DNA of 41,077 nucleotides. Source: Clostridiales bacterium (GTDB lineage Bacteria > Bacillota > Clostridia > Christensenellales > Aristaeellaceae). Where the stretch lies: positions 1 through 41,077 of the forward strand of contig SVGY01000021.1 in assembly GCA_015056145.1 (NCBI GenBank), read 5' to 3'. This document shows, in pieces, positions 7,581 through 14,422 of this stretch (position 1 is the first letter of the stretch; each line of letters opens with the position of its first letter). The notes beneath the pieces are model-generated. The model did no database searches, was not told where the DNA came from, and saw nothing but the letters and a program-made list of their open reading frames with translations. Position numbers and translations under genes: made by a program.

Positions 7581-7718
7581 ATGCCCGCAAACAGGCAGCA
7601 GTTTGTGTACACCGACCTGCATCCTACCCCAAGACCCCCGGAAAAGGAAATATGCCGCCCGGAAAGGGCTGCGGAGATGAAAATACGCAACCAGACCCAA
7701 GGAGGGATTCATCCATGA
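7581..7718 (+). CDS. Uncharacterised 45-residue protein opening the spoVA operon
   Basis: An ATG about 20 nt after the inferred sigma-G transcription start begins a 45-codon ORF (MPANRQQFVYTDLHP...). Its TGA overlaps the spoVAC start codon as ATGA, the usual arrangement for translational coupling. The SD AAAGGAA is 12 nt upstream. The peptide is hydrophilic, rich in proline, arginine and glutamate, has one cysteine and no membrane segment, and matches no family I recognise. Its interior carries the GGAGG SD used by spoVAC. The alternative is a leader ORF that only primes translation of spoVAC. Promoter position, frame and overlap make a real gene likely; function unknown, presumably in the forespore. 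Confidence 0.55.
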   Translation: MPANRQQFVYTDLHPTPRPPEKEICRPERAAEMKIRNQTQGGIHP

Positions 7719-8173
7719 ACAGGCAGAGAGTTCATACCGACCCCGAGTATTATTCCAAGATGACAGACAGGTTTTCACCGCCCAGCAAATTTGGCAAATG
7801 CCTGCTGAGAGCATTCTGGGTGGGCGGCGTCATCTGCCTGCTGGGGCAGGGAATTGCAGATGGCGGCGCAGCGCTGTTCAAACTATCCAGCCGGGATGCA
7901 TCCAGCCTTGCCAGCATTGTGCTTGTGTTCATTACCGCCCTGCTGACGGGCGTGGGCGTCTTTGATAAAATCGGCCGCTACGCAGGAGCAGGTTCTTTTG
8001 TTCCCATTACGGGCTTTGCCAACGCCATGGTTTCCCCGGCGTTGGAATACCGCCGGGAGGGCCTGGTGCTGGGCCTGGGCGCAAAGCTGTTTACCATTGC
8101 CGGGCCGGTGCTGGTGTACGGTGTAAGCGCCTCTGTGATTTACGGAATCATTTATGCGCTGTTTGTGCACTGA
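7715..8173 (+). CDS. spoVAC: Stage V sporulation protein AC
   Basis: A 152-residue SpoVAC homologue of normal length, starting MNRQRVHTDPEYYSK. Several membrane helices start at about residue 30, and the family sequence GAGSFVPITGFANAM is present. In Bacilli, SpoVAC sits in the forespore inner membrane and acts in the SpoVA channel that takes up dipicolinic acid during sporulation and releases it at germination. The start (7715) is preceded by GGAGG 8 nt upstream inside the upstream ORF; a longer in-frame ORF from 7652 is rejected. It is followed after 13 nt by spoVAD. Confidence 0.95.
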   Translation: MNRQRVHTDPEYYSKMTDRFSPPSKFGKCLLRAFWVGGVICLLGQGIADGGAALFKLSSRDASSLASIVLVFITALLTGVGVFDKIGRYAGAGSFVPITGFANAMVSPALEYRREGLVLGLGAKLFTIAGPVLVYGVSASVIYGIIYALFVH

Positions 8174-8186
8174 AGGAGGCAATGAG

Positions 8187-9218
8187 ATGCAATCAAGAAG
8201 GATCGGTCAACAGACCATTGAGCTGCAAAACCGTCCGGCGCTATGCGGCAATGCTGCCTTTGCAGGCAAGAAGGAGGGAGAAGGCCCGCTGGGCAGCCAG
8301 TTTGATCATGTGGCCCACGATGAGATGTACGGCCAGGAAAGCTTTGAACTGGCGGAACGGAGGTTCTACCTGGACGCCATTGACACCGCTGTGAAAAAAG
8401 CGGGGCTTGCCCCGGAGGAAATACAGTTTCTTCTGGGAGGCGATCTGCTCAATCAGATCATCACCGCTTCATTTTCTGCACGGGATCTGGGCATCCCCTT
8501 TATTGGCCTCTATGGCGCATGTTCCACTATGAGCGAAAGCCTGTGCCTTGGCGGCATGCTGGTGGACGGCGGTCATGCGCAAAGGGTGGTGTGTGCCGCC
8601 AGCAGCCATTTCTGCACAGCGGAGCGGCAGTATCGTTTCCCGCTGGAATTCGGCTCGCAGCGGCCGCCCACTGCTCAGTGGACGGTAACGGGCGCAGGCG
8701 CAACCGTGCTTTGCGCAGAACCGGTATCGGCACCACTGGCGCATCTGAGCCGCTGCTGCATGGGCCGGGTAGTGGATCTGGGCATCAAGGACGCAAACAA
8801 CATGGGAGCGGCCATGGCTCCCGCAGCCGCAGATACGCTCCTTTCTCTCTTCAGGGATACGGGCACAACCCCCGGGGATTACGACCGCATCATTACCGGC
8901 GATCTTGGTCAGGTAGGGCACGACCTTTTGATGCAGCTGATGCGTGAAAACCGCATGCCATTGATAGATGAGCGATATCAGGACTGCGGGCTGATGATTT
9001 ACGACCGGGAAAAACAGGATGTGCATGCAGGGGGAAGCGGCTGCGGATGCAGCGCAACGGTGCTCAACGCCTATTATCTGCCGAGGCTGCAAAAGGGTCA
9101 GCTGAAAAGGATCCTGTTTATGTCCACCGGTGCGCTCATGAGCCCCACCTCCAGCCAGCAGGGCGAAAGCATCCCCGGCGTAGCGCATGCGGTGGTTCTG
9201 GAAAGCCCCACCCTTTGA
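8187..9218 (+). CDS. spoVAD: Stage V sporulation protein AD
   Basis: A 343-residue SpoVAD homologue with the thiolase/ketosynthase-like fold typical of this family. Recognisable segments are GLYGACSTMSESL around the ketosynthase-like cysteine position, AASSHFCTAERQYRFP, and the C-terminal GSGCGCSATVLNAYYL. SpoVAD binds dipicolinic acid on the inner spore membrane and works with SpoVAC and SpoVAE. The ATG at 8187 has GGAGG 8 nt upstream; the ATG at 8182 is out of frame. Second recognised gene of a three-gene minimal clostridial spoVA operon (C-D-E). Confidence 0.96.
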   Translation: MQSRRIGQQTIELQNRPALCGNAAFAGKKEGEGPLGSQFDHVAHDEMYGQESFELAERRFYLDAIDTAVKKAGLAPEEIQFLLGGDLLNQIITASFSARDLGIPFIGLYGACSTMSESLCLGGMLVDGGHAQRVVCAASSHFCTAERQYRFPLEFGSQRPPTAQWTVTGAGATVLCAEPVSAPLAHLSRCCMGRVVDLGIKDANNMGAAMAPAAADTLLSLFRDTGTTPGDYDRIITGDLGQVGHDLLMQLMRENRMPLIDERYQDCGLMIYDREKQDVHAGGSGCGCSATVLNAYYLPRLQKGQLKRILFMSTGALMSPTSSQQGESIPGVAHAVVLESPTL

Positions 9219-9236
9219 TTTTTTGGAGGAATTTCT

Positions 9237-9596
9237 ATGTTGTGGATGTATCTGAAGGTGTTTGTGGTAGGCGGGCTTATCTGCATGGCAGGAGAGCTTC
9301 TGGTACTGCTCACCAAGCTGACCCCGGCCAGGATCCTGGTGTGCTATATTATCGCCGGGGTGGTGCTGAGCGCAGCAGGACTCTACGGGCCTCTGGCGGA
9401 GTTTGCCGGAGCGGGCGCAACCGTGCCCCTTACGGGCTTTGGGCATGCGCTGTGCCAGGGTGTCAAGTTCAGCGTGCAGGAAAGCGGTTTTATCGGAGCC
9501 TTTACCGGCGGCCTGGCTGCCACCGCTGGTGGCATTGCGGCTGCGGTGTTCTTCGGCGCCCTTGTGGGCCTGATCTTCAAGCCCCATTCCAAGTAA
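9237..9596 (+). CDS. spoVAE: Stage V sporulation protein AE (SpoVAEb type)
   Basis: A 119-residue, four-helix membrane protein resembling SpoVAC in its GAGATVPLTGFGHA segment, as expected for the SpoVAC/SpoVAEb pair. It completes the dipicolinate channel operon. The ATG has TTGGAGG 9 nt upstream and comes 18 nt after the spoVAD stop. The operon ends at the bidirectional terminator 9602-9630. No spoVAA, spoVAB or spoVAF is present, in line with the reduced clostridial operon. Confidence 0.95.
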   Translation: MLWMYLKVFVVGGLICMAGELLVLLTKLTPARILVCYIIAGVVLSAAGLYGPLAEFAGAGATVPLTGFGHALCQGVKFSVQESGFIGAFTGGLAATAGGIAAAVFFGALVGLIFKPHSK

Positions 9597-9601
9597 AGCA
9601 A

Positions 9602-9630
9602 AAAAGACCGGCGATGCATGCCGGTCTTTT
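9602..9630. terminator. Bidirectional terminator between spoVAE and spoVM
   Basis: AAAAGACCGGC / GCCGGTCTTTT, an 11-bp perfect stem with a 7-nt loop and A and T runs on either side, serving the convergent spoVA operon and spoVM. Confidence 0.9.
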
Positions 9631-9638
9631 CCGGGTCT

Positions 9639-9719
9639 TCACTTTTGCTTTCGTGCAAGTAATCTGAGCAGTCCGCTCAAAAAGCGGGGAGCACGCACGC
9701 AGATCATCCTGACGGACAT
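9639..9719 (-). CDS. spoVM: Stage V sporulation protein M (26 residues)
   Basis: A 26-codon ORF starting MSVRMICVRAPRFLSG and continuing LLRLLARKQK. It has exactly the length of SpoVM and aligns without gaps to the amphipathic helix of the B. subtilis protein (KLPKFLGGIVR against RAPRFLSGLLR), including the proline that sets its shape. SpoVM recognises the convex outer forespore membrane and anchors the SpoIVA coat basement layer. The SD GGAGGTGA overlaps the stop codon of the preceding gene, giving translational coupling. It is too short for routine ORF calling. It ends 8 nt before the bidirectional terminator. Confidence 0.85.
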   Translation of the reverse strand: MSVRMICVRAPRFLSGLLRLLARKQK

Positions 9720-9723
9720 CTCA

Positions 9724-9918
9724 TCACCTCCATGTACGGCTGATCCTCAGCAGCAGCACGCCTGCCGCCATCAGTGCCACGCCCAGCAGCGCAAGCCATG
9801 CCCAGCCGGGAATGCAGATAAACAGCAGGATCACTCCCACAGAAATCAGCACATAGCCGGCAATGGCTGCAAAGGGGCTCTCCGTGGCGGGGTAGCAGCG
9901 TTCATAGGCCTTAGACAT
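9724..9918 (-). CDS. 64-residue two-helix membrane protein coupled to spoVM
   Basis: A small protein starting MSKAYERCYPATESPF with two hydrophobic helices (about residues 18-38 and 42-58) and an arginine-rich end. GAGG lies 8 nt upstream of the ATG; an in-frame GTG three codons earlier overlaps the SD. Its stop lies inside the spoVM SD and the two starts are 5 nt from coupling, so they are co-expressed. That context points to a sporulation-membrane role, but I recognise no family. It lies 49 nt after the MATE gene, leaving room for its own promoter; a CATAGGGT motif upstream is only a weak sigma-E resemblance. Confidence 0.7.
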   Translation of the reverse strand: MSKAYERCYPATESPFAAIAGYVLISVGVILLFICIPGWAWLALLGVALMAAGVLLLRISRTWR

Positions 9919-9967
9919 TTCTGTCACCTCGCATGCTTCACCCTATGCGGCGGAATATGGAAATGTG

Positions 9968-11326
9968 CTATGCGTCCTCAGGGAAATTTTTCAGGCTGAA
10001 AAGCACGATGGGTACCGCCAGCGCAAATGACATCAGGTCGCTGACAGGCTGGCTCAGCTGAAGGCCCATAAGGCCCAGCAACCGGGGCAGGATGAATACC
10101 ATGGGGATCAGGAACAGGCCCTGACGGGCGGTGGCCAGCAGCGTGGCCCGGCCTGCCATGCCGATGGTCTGCAACAGCATGTTGGCCATGATTACAAAGG
10201 CGGCCAGCGGCAGCACGATGCACTGGTACCGGAGGGCGGGCTCTCCAATGGCCCATACATCCGGGCTGTCCTTGATGAGCAGCTGCATAATCTGAGGCGC
10301 AAGGGGCAGCACCACCAGCGCAGTAACGATCAGCACCGCTGTGCAAACCTTTACCGAAAACCAGAATGCCTGCTTTACCCGGCTGTATTTTTTTGCGCCG
10401 TAATTAAAGCCACATACGGGCTGGAAGCCTTGGCCAAAGCCGATGATGGCGGAATTGCATATCTGCATCACCCGGGTTACGTTGCTCATGGCAGCGATGG
10501 CCGCATCCAGAAAGGGCCCTGCGGCAAGGTTCAGGCATATAGCGGATATGCTGGCAAGCCCCTGCCGGGCAAGGGAAGGCACGCCGCCACGGAAAATTTC
10601 CGCAAAACGGGATAATTTCGGGGAGAAGTTTTTCAGCTGGATACGGATATTGCCGCCTTTGCGGCTCATTACAAGCAGCATTACAAAGCTGACAAACTGG
10701 CCGATGCTGGTGGCCAGCGCTGCGCCGGTAACGCCCATGTTCAGCCCGAAAATGAAGAGAGGGTCCAGGAGAACGTTGAGGATGGTACCGCAGGTCATGC
10801 CGATCATGCCGTAAAAAGCACTGCCCTGAAAGCGCAGCTGGTTGTTGACGACGAAACTGCCGATGAGGAAGGGCACGCCGGGCATCAAAAGGAGAATGTA
10901 CTGCCTGGCAAAGGGCAGGATGGTATCCGTCGCTCCCAACAGCCTGGCTATGGGCGAGGAGAAAAAAAGCCCTGTCAGCATCATCAAAAGGCCTGCCGCC
11001 AGCGAGGAGAAAAAGCCGGTAGAAGCCATTTTTTCAGCATCCTCTGTGCGGCCGGCACCCAGCGCCCGGGAGATGTAATTGCCCGAGCCATGGCCGAACA
11101 TGAAGGCCACTGCCTGCATGATGTTCATCAGGGGAAATACCACGCCAATGGCGCCGGTGGCGCTGGCATCGCCGATGAGGCCCACGAAGAAGGTATCCGC
11201 CAGATTGTAAAGGGCGGTAATCAGCATGCTGATGATGGTGGGCACTGCCAGTGAGAAGATCAGCCTTGGCAGGGGTGTTTGGGTCATGTAGTGGAGCTTC
11301 TGCTCCGGGGACATTTGCTTTTGCAT
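9968..11326 (-). CDS. MATE-family multidrug/sodium antiporter
   Basis: A 452-residue, 12-helix transporter of the MATE family. It has the duplicated six-helix architecture (N-half PTIISMLITALYNLAD, C-half PSLARQGLASISAICLN) and the family segment PVCGFNYGAKKY. The subgroup resembles clostridial MepA-like proteins, which use ion gradients to expel cationic drugs; the substrate here is unknown. The start MQKQMSPEQK is chosen because GGAAG lies 7 nt upstream; the ORF extends ten codons further without an SD. It follows the 128-residue protein gene by 19 nt and probably shares its promoter at 11803-11830. Confidence 0.92.
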   Translation of the reverse strand: MQKQMSPEQKLHYMTQTPLPRLIFSLAVPTIISMLITALYNLADTFFVGLIGDASATGAIGVVFPLMNIMQAVAFMFGHGSGNYISRALGAGRTEDAEKMASTGFFSSLAAGLLMMLTGLFFSSPIARLLGATDTILPFARQYILLLMPGVPFLIGSFVVNNQLRFQGSAFYGMIGMTCGTILNVLLDPLFIFGLNMGVTGAALATSIGQFVSFVMLLVMSRKGGNIRIQLKNFSPKLSRFAEIFRGGVPSLARQGLASISAICLNLAAGPFLDAAIAAMSNVTRVMQICNSAIIGFGQGFQPVCGFNYGAKKYSRVKQAFWFSVKVCTAVLIVTALVVLPLAPQIMQLLIKDSPDVWAIGEPALRYQCIVLPLAAFVIMANMLLQTIGMAGRATLLATARQGLFLIPMVFILPRLLGLMGLQLSQPVSDLMSFALAVPIVLFSLKNFPEDA

Positions 11327-11345
11327 CGAGTTGCTTCCTTTCTTG

Positions 11346-11732
11346 TTACAGGCCAAGGATCAGCCAGAGCTGGTAAAGGGTGAAACCCAGATTGTTGTAG
11401 CGGGCAAAGGGTTGGGCATAGTAACTGCTGCCGACGGATTCGCCACTTGCATATTCCTCGAATATGTAGCGGGTATCTTCCATGCAGCATATGGCGTTAA
11501 CGTTCTCCCACCGGTATTTGCGGATATATTTGCCTATTTTGGCAGGGCTTTCAACGGTGCGGATCAGCTCTTTTTCATCGTCGGTGATCTTCCAGATTTC
11601 CAGCCGGTCGATGGGATGATCGATGTTGACACGGTAGTCCGGAAAAGGGCAGGCAACAAACTCCACCCAAAATGCCAGCGCAAGAAACAGCACTGCAATC
11701 AGGATCAGTCCGCCCAGGAAAATCTTTTTCAT
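11346..11732 (-). CDS. Single-pass membrane protein, unknown function
   Basis: A 128-residue protein starting MKKIFLGGLILIAV with one N-terminal hydrophobic helix (residues 4-22) and an extracytoplasmic domain. A cysteine follows the helix (VACPF), but the preceding residues do not form a good lipobox, so lipoprotein status is doubtful. GGGG is 12 nt upstream of this ATG; the ATG four codons earlier abuts the SD. It is the first gene of the MATE operon, so it may be an accessory protein or an unrelated passenger. No family recognised. Confidence 0.6.
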   Translation of the reverse strand: MKKIFLGGLILIAVLFLALAFWVEFVACPFPDYRVNIDHPIDRLEIWKITDDEKELIRTVESPAKIGKYIRKYRWENVNAICCMEDTRYIFEEYASGESVGSSYYAQPFARYNNLGFTLYQLWLILGL

Positions 11733-11802
11733 AATTTTTTTCATCCCCTTTGCGCAGAAAATGACCGACAAAACAAAAAACAAGCTTTTTCAAGCCTTTT
11801 CC

Positions 11803-11830
11803 ATTATAAAACTTTCCGCATGTTTTTCAA
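11803..11830 (-). promoter_or_regulatory. Sigma-A promoter of the MATE operon
   Basis: Minus strand TTGAAA (11830-11825), 16-nt spacer, TATAAT (11808-11803), about 70 nt upstream of the first gene. Confidence 0.7.
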
Positions 11831-11838
11831 GTTGTAAA

Positions 11839-11873
11839 GAAGGAATTTTTGCTTCTGCGGCGAATACTATAAT
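11839..11873 (+). promoter_or_regulatory. Overlapping sigma-H-like and sigma-A-like promoter of hpf
   Basis: GAAGGAATT (11839-11847), 11 nt, GGCGAATAC (11859-11867) fits the sigma-H pattern RNAGGAWWW-N11/12-RNNGAATWW at all but the last base. A sigma-A -10 TATAAT (11868-11873) with a poor -35 overlaps it. B. subtilis hpf (yvyD) is known to be sigma-H and sigma-B dependent, so sigma-H control here is plausible. Confidence 0.45.
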
Positions 11874-11879
11874 CACAGA

Positions 11880-12025
11880 GAGAAAAGATGCATCAGACGA
11901 AACGAAACCTATCATCCGGGGGAAACTATCCGAAAGGAGCGTGGTACCATTGGCACCCGCAGAGTTTTTTGTCCCCTTTTGGGGACGGTAATCAAAACCC
12001 AATCTGAATGATAAGGAGATCCACT
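11880..12025 (+). ncRNA. Structured leader upstream of hpf, candidate raiA-type RNA
   Basis: About 146 nt lie between the inferred transcription start and the hpf ATG, with no ORF. Visible structure includes TCC-GAAA-GGA with a GNRA loop (11929-11938), a GTCCCC/GGGGAC stem with a TTTT loop (11970-11985), and complementary GGTACC and GGCACC segments. Comparative work has described structured 'raiA' RNAs upstream of raiA/hpf genes in Clostridia. Position and structure suggest this is a member, but I cannot run a covariance model. The GTGGTACC motif resembles a T-box only superficially. Confidence 0.4.
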
Positions 12026-12571
12026 ATGAATATCAACATTACCGGCAAAAATATGGTCGTAAGCAACAATGTCAATGATCGCGTGCTGAAGAAAGTGGGC
12101 AAAATGGAGCGCTACCTCGGAGCCAATGCATCCCTGCAGGTACGCCTCACCAAGGAGAAGAACAACCGCCGCAAATGCGAAATCACAGTTCCCTTCGAGG
12201 GCGTGACGCTGCGTGCGGAAGCCTCCAACGATGATAACCTTTACATCAGCATCGATCAGGCGCTGGCAAAACTGGAGCGCCAGATCCACAAGCATCGCAC
12301 CAAGCTGGAGAAGCGGCTGCGCACTGACGCCTTTAGCCCCAAAGAGCTGGAATACGATGCGGAAGAAGCCCACGCCGAAGCCGAAGAAGGCCGCAAGGTG
12401 GTACGCCACAAATCCTTCCCTGTGCGCCCCATGAGCATGGAGGACGCCATTTTGCAGATGGAATTGCTGGGCCACGACTTCTTCGTATTTGTGAATATAG
12501 AGACCGATCGCACCAATGTGCTGTATCTGCGTAAGGATGGCGACCTGGGTCTGCTGGAGCCCGAAGCATAA
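12026..12571 (+). CDS. hpf: Ribosome hibernation promoting factor, long form
   Basis: A 181-residue long HPF (RaiA/YvyD) protein. Residues 1 to about 100 are the ribosome-binding domain (MNINITGKNMVVSNNV... with RCEITV-like KCEITVPFEG and YISIDQALAKLERQIHKHR). A charged linker at about 100-125 follows, then the C-terminal dimerisation domain (SMEDAILQMELLGHDFFVF ... NVLYLRKDGDLGLLEP). Long HPF links two 70S ribosomes into inactive 100S particles in stationary phase and stress. The ATG at 12026 has AAGGAG 8 nt upstream; the upstream in-frame ATG at 12008 has none. Monocistronic. Confidence 0.97.
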   Translation: MNINITGKNMVVSNNVNDRVLKKVGKMERYLGANASLQVRLTKEKNNRRKCEITVPFEGVTLRAEASNDDNLYISIDQALAKLERQIHKHRTKLEKRLRTDAFSPKELEYDAEEAHAEAEEGRKVVRHKSFPVRPMSMEDAILQMELLGHDFFVFVNIETDRTNVLYLRKDGDLGLLEPEA

Positions 12572-12597
12572 CGGATCAAAACTTCATTCAGAAAAGA

Positions 12598-12619
12598 GCG
12601 GGGGAAACCCCGCTTTTTT
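12598..12619 (+). terminator. Intrinsic terminator of hpf
   Basis: GCGGGG / CCCCGC stem followed by TTTTTT, 27 nt after the hpf stop. Confidence 0.9.
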
Positions 12620-12644
12620 ATATGCAGAGGAAATGTGGTATAAT
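12616..12644 (+). promoter_or_regulatory. Extended -10 promoter of the phosphatase gene
   Basis: TATAAT (12639-12644) preceded by TGTGG (extended -10); a weak -35 TTTTAT (12616-12621) stands 17 nt away within the terminator tail. Confidence 0.5.
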
Positions 12645-12669
12645 GGCAGAAAGGAAAGGGGAAGAGATC

Positions 12670-13233
12670 ATGGCATCCTTGTTTGCATCCACCAGGAATA
12701 CCCGGGCGCTGCCCGGCTGCGGTATGCGTTTTCTCCGCAGCGATGCACCGCTGTGCCTTGCAGAGGAGGAAGTACAGTGGCTTGTGAAAAATAACGTGCG
12801 CACATTGGTGGATCTCCGCTCAAAGGAAGAAGTGGACCAAAACCCCTGTCCACTGGCGGAGAGAGATGGGTTTTTCTACTGCCATCTGCCCGTAACCGGC
12901 GGAGGCGCAACGCCAAAATCCAGAGCACATTTGCATGAAACCTATGCGGGGATGATCGATGCACAGATGGACAGAATCCTGGAAACCATCCTCTGCGCCA
13001 GGACAAATGTGATGTATTTCTGTACCGCCGGCAAGGACAGAACCGGCGTGGTGACAGCTCTTCTTTTGCGTAAAATGGGCTGTGATGAAAAAACCATTGT
13101 TGATGATTATATGCTCTCTGGAGACAATCTGATGGATATGCTGACGGCATATGCCCAGGCCCATCCGGAAGTGGATTTGGATATCATCGTTCCCAAAAGG
13201 GAAAATATTGAGAGGATTTTAAGGCTTCTGTAA
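12670..13233 (+). CDS. Tyrosine-protein phosphatase (PTP loop CTAGKDRTG)
   Basis: A 187-residue cytoplasmic phosphatase of the bacterial Y_phosphatase3 type. It has the nucleophile C118 and arginine R124 in the P-loop CTAGKDRTG, and an N-terminal NTRALPGCGMRFLRSDAP segment with LVDLRSKEE. Family members dephosphorylate phosphotyrosine and sometimes phosphoinositides; the target is not predictable. The start MASLFAST is chosen because AGGGGAAGAG lies just upstream; the ATG at 12643 sits inside the -10 box and would not be transcribed. No cognate tyrosine kinase gene (BY-kinase) occurs in the window, although a polysaccharide operon lies 17 kb away. Confidence 0.88.
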   Translation: MASLFASTRNTRALPGCGMRFLRSDAPLCLAEEEVQWLVKNNVRTLVDLRSKEEVDQNPCPLAERDGFFYCHLPVTGGGATPKSRAHLHETYAGMIDAQMDRILETILCARTNVMYFCTAGKDRTGVVTALLLRKMGCDEKTIVDDYMLSGDNLMDMLTAYAQAHPEVDLDIIVPKRENIERILRLL

Positions 13234-13306
13234 AAATCAGCTTCTCCATCCACTGAAAAAACCGTATATTTCCTCCAATTCCAGTCCACGCTACGTTCAA
13301 GGAGGG

Positions 13307-14389
13307 ATGAGCGTGGCGCAGGGAATCATGATGGAATGGGAGTGGCGCAAACAGGCACAGCGCAGCGCCAGGCGCAGGAACAGGTGCTGGGGCCCGCAGT
13401 GCCTTGTGAGCAAGCCGGCGAAGAAAACAGACCGACGGCTGTTTGCAGGGCTTCTTGCAGCGTCTGTTATGATTGCGGCGCTTTTGCCCCTGCTTTATCC
13501 GCCCGAACAAGCAAGGGAAACCTTCCAGACCCGGGAAAACGTGCAGCATCAAAGCAGATCGTCGATAACAGCACGAAGCCTGAGCACCGTCAATTATTCG
13601 CTGCCGGAGGGCATGGAGGCAGAAAAGCGTACCTTCACCCGGGAAGAAATGCTGCGGGGAAAGATGCTCTATCTGGACGAGCAGACCCGGATTCCAATGG
13701 GTGTGCCCATGCCCAACACCATGAGCGTGGCAGGTTATGGCAAGGGAATGGTGCCCGTCAGCGATTTGTCGGTACGCAGCGGACAGGAAACCATCCGTGC
13801 CCTGACGGGATTGTTTGCGGCATTGAGAGGCGCAGGGGTCAGCTGCTTTGCGGTGTGCCATGGAACAATGACGCCTTTGGAACAGAAGCAGCAGATGCTG
13901 AATTGTTTTCTTGAATACGCAAAAGGAATGCCCCTTGAAGAGGCTGCCCTGAAAACGCTGGCTGAGATGGATGAACCCGGCTGCGGTTCCATGACGCAGG
14001 AATACGCAGTAGAGCTGTGCCTTGCCTCGTCGCCGGATGCGGAGAAAACCCCGCTGGAGGAAAGCCCGGAAGGCAGAACCCTGCTGCAAACGGCATGGCG
14101 ATATGGCTTTATTCTTGAAAAAGGGGAAAACCGATGGCGGCTGCGTTATGTGGGGCAGGCCCATGCTGCTGCCATGGTCTTCCTTGACCTGGATATGAAG
14201 GATTATCTGCTGCATCTGCATGAAAGGGGCATTATCCAGGTAAGGCTGGATGCGGATACCACCTGTATTATCCTTTGTCAGCCCATGGAAGGGGAATATG
14301 TGGAGTTCCTTATGCCCAAAGGGGCACGCTGGGAAGTCAGCCATGATAATATGGGCTACGGACTGGCCGCCTGCGTGATAGAACATTGA
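13307..14389 (+). CDS. Membrane-anchored VanY/DacB-like protein with lost zinc ligands
   Basis: About 360 residues. A basic N-terminus is followed by one membrane helix (about 45-63), a linker, and a C-terminal domain from about 150 that follows the M15B D-Ala-D-Ala carboxypeptidase layout: MTQEYAVELCLAS where the family has SEHxTGxAxD, then LLQTAWRYGFILE and RWRLRYVGQAHAAAM where it has EPWHxRYVGxxHA. The histidine and aspartate of the first motif and the histidine of the last are replaced (T, E and R), so a zinc peptidase reaction is not expected. It may bind peptidoglycan or a partner protein. Start: the ATG at 13307 touches the SD GGAGGG; the GTG at 13313, with 6-nt spacing, may be the true start. 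The downstream terminator carries a 164-nt repeat insertion. Confidence 0.6.
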   Translation: MSVAQGIMMEWEWRKQAQRSARRRNRCWGPQCLVSKPAKKTDRRLFAGLLAASVMIAALLPLLYPPEQARETFQTRENVQHQSRSSITARSLSTVNYSLPEGMEAEKRTFTREEMLRGKMLYLDEQTRIPMGVPMPNTMSVAGYGKGMVPVSDLSVRSGQETIRALTGLFAALRGAGVSCFAVCHGTMTPLEQKQQMLNCFLEYAKGMPLEEAALKTLAEMDEPGCGSMTQEYAVELCLASSPDAEKTPLEESPEGRTLLQTAWRYGFILEKGENRWRLRYVGQAHAAAMVFLDLDMKDYLLHLHERGIIQVRLDADTTCIILCQPMEGEYVEFLMPKGARWEVSHDNMGYGLAACVIEH

Positions 14390-14396
14390 TGAAAAA

Positions 14397-14422
14397 GACC
14401 GGACACATAGTTGCGTCCGGTC
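14397..14422 (+). terminator. Terminator stem-loop stripped of its U-tract by repeat copy A
   Basis: GACCGGAC / GTCCGGTC stem, 8 nt after the VanY-like stop codon, preceded by AAAAA. It is followed directly by the 164-nt repeat instead of T residues. Identical to 14585-14610. Confidence 0.75.

Noticed and set aside
8154..9218. SpoVAD start at 8154 and similar upstream-extended frames for several genes
   Set aside because: Extended starts overlap preceding genes or lack an SD, whereas the chosen downstream starts have well-spaced GGAGG-type sites.
11940..11990. T-box-like antiterminator (GTGGTACC followed by a GTCCCC/GGGGAC hairpin) upstream of hpf
   Set aside because: No stem I, specifier loop or AG-box fits in the ~100 nt upstream, the hairpin lacks a U-tract, and hpf is not an aminoacyl-tRNA or amino-acid gene.
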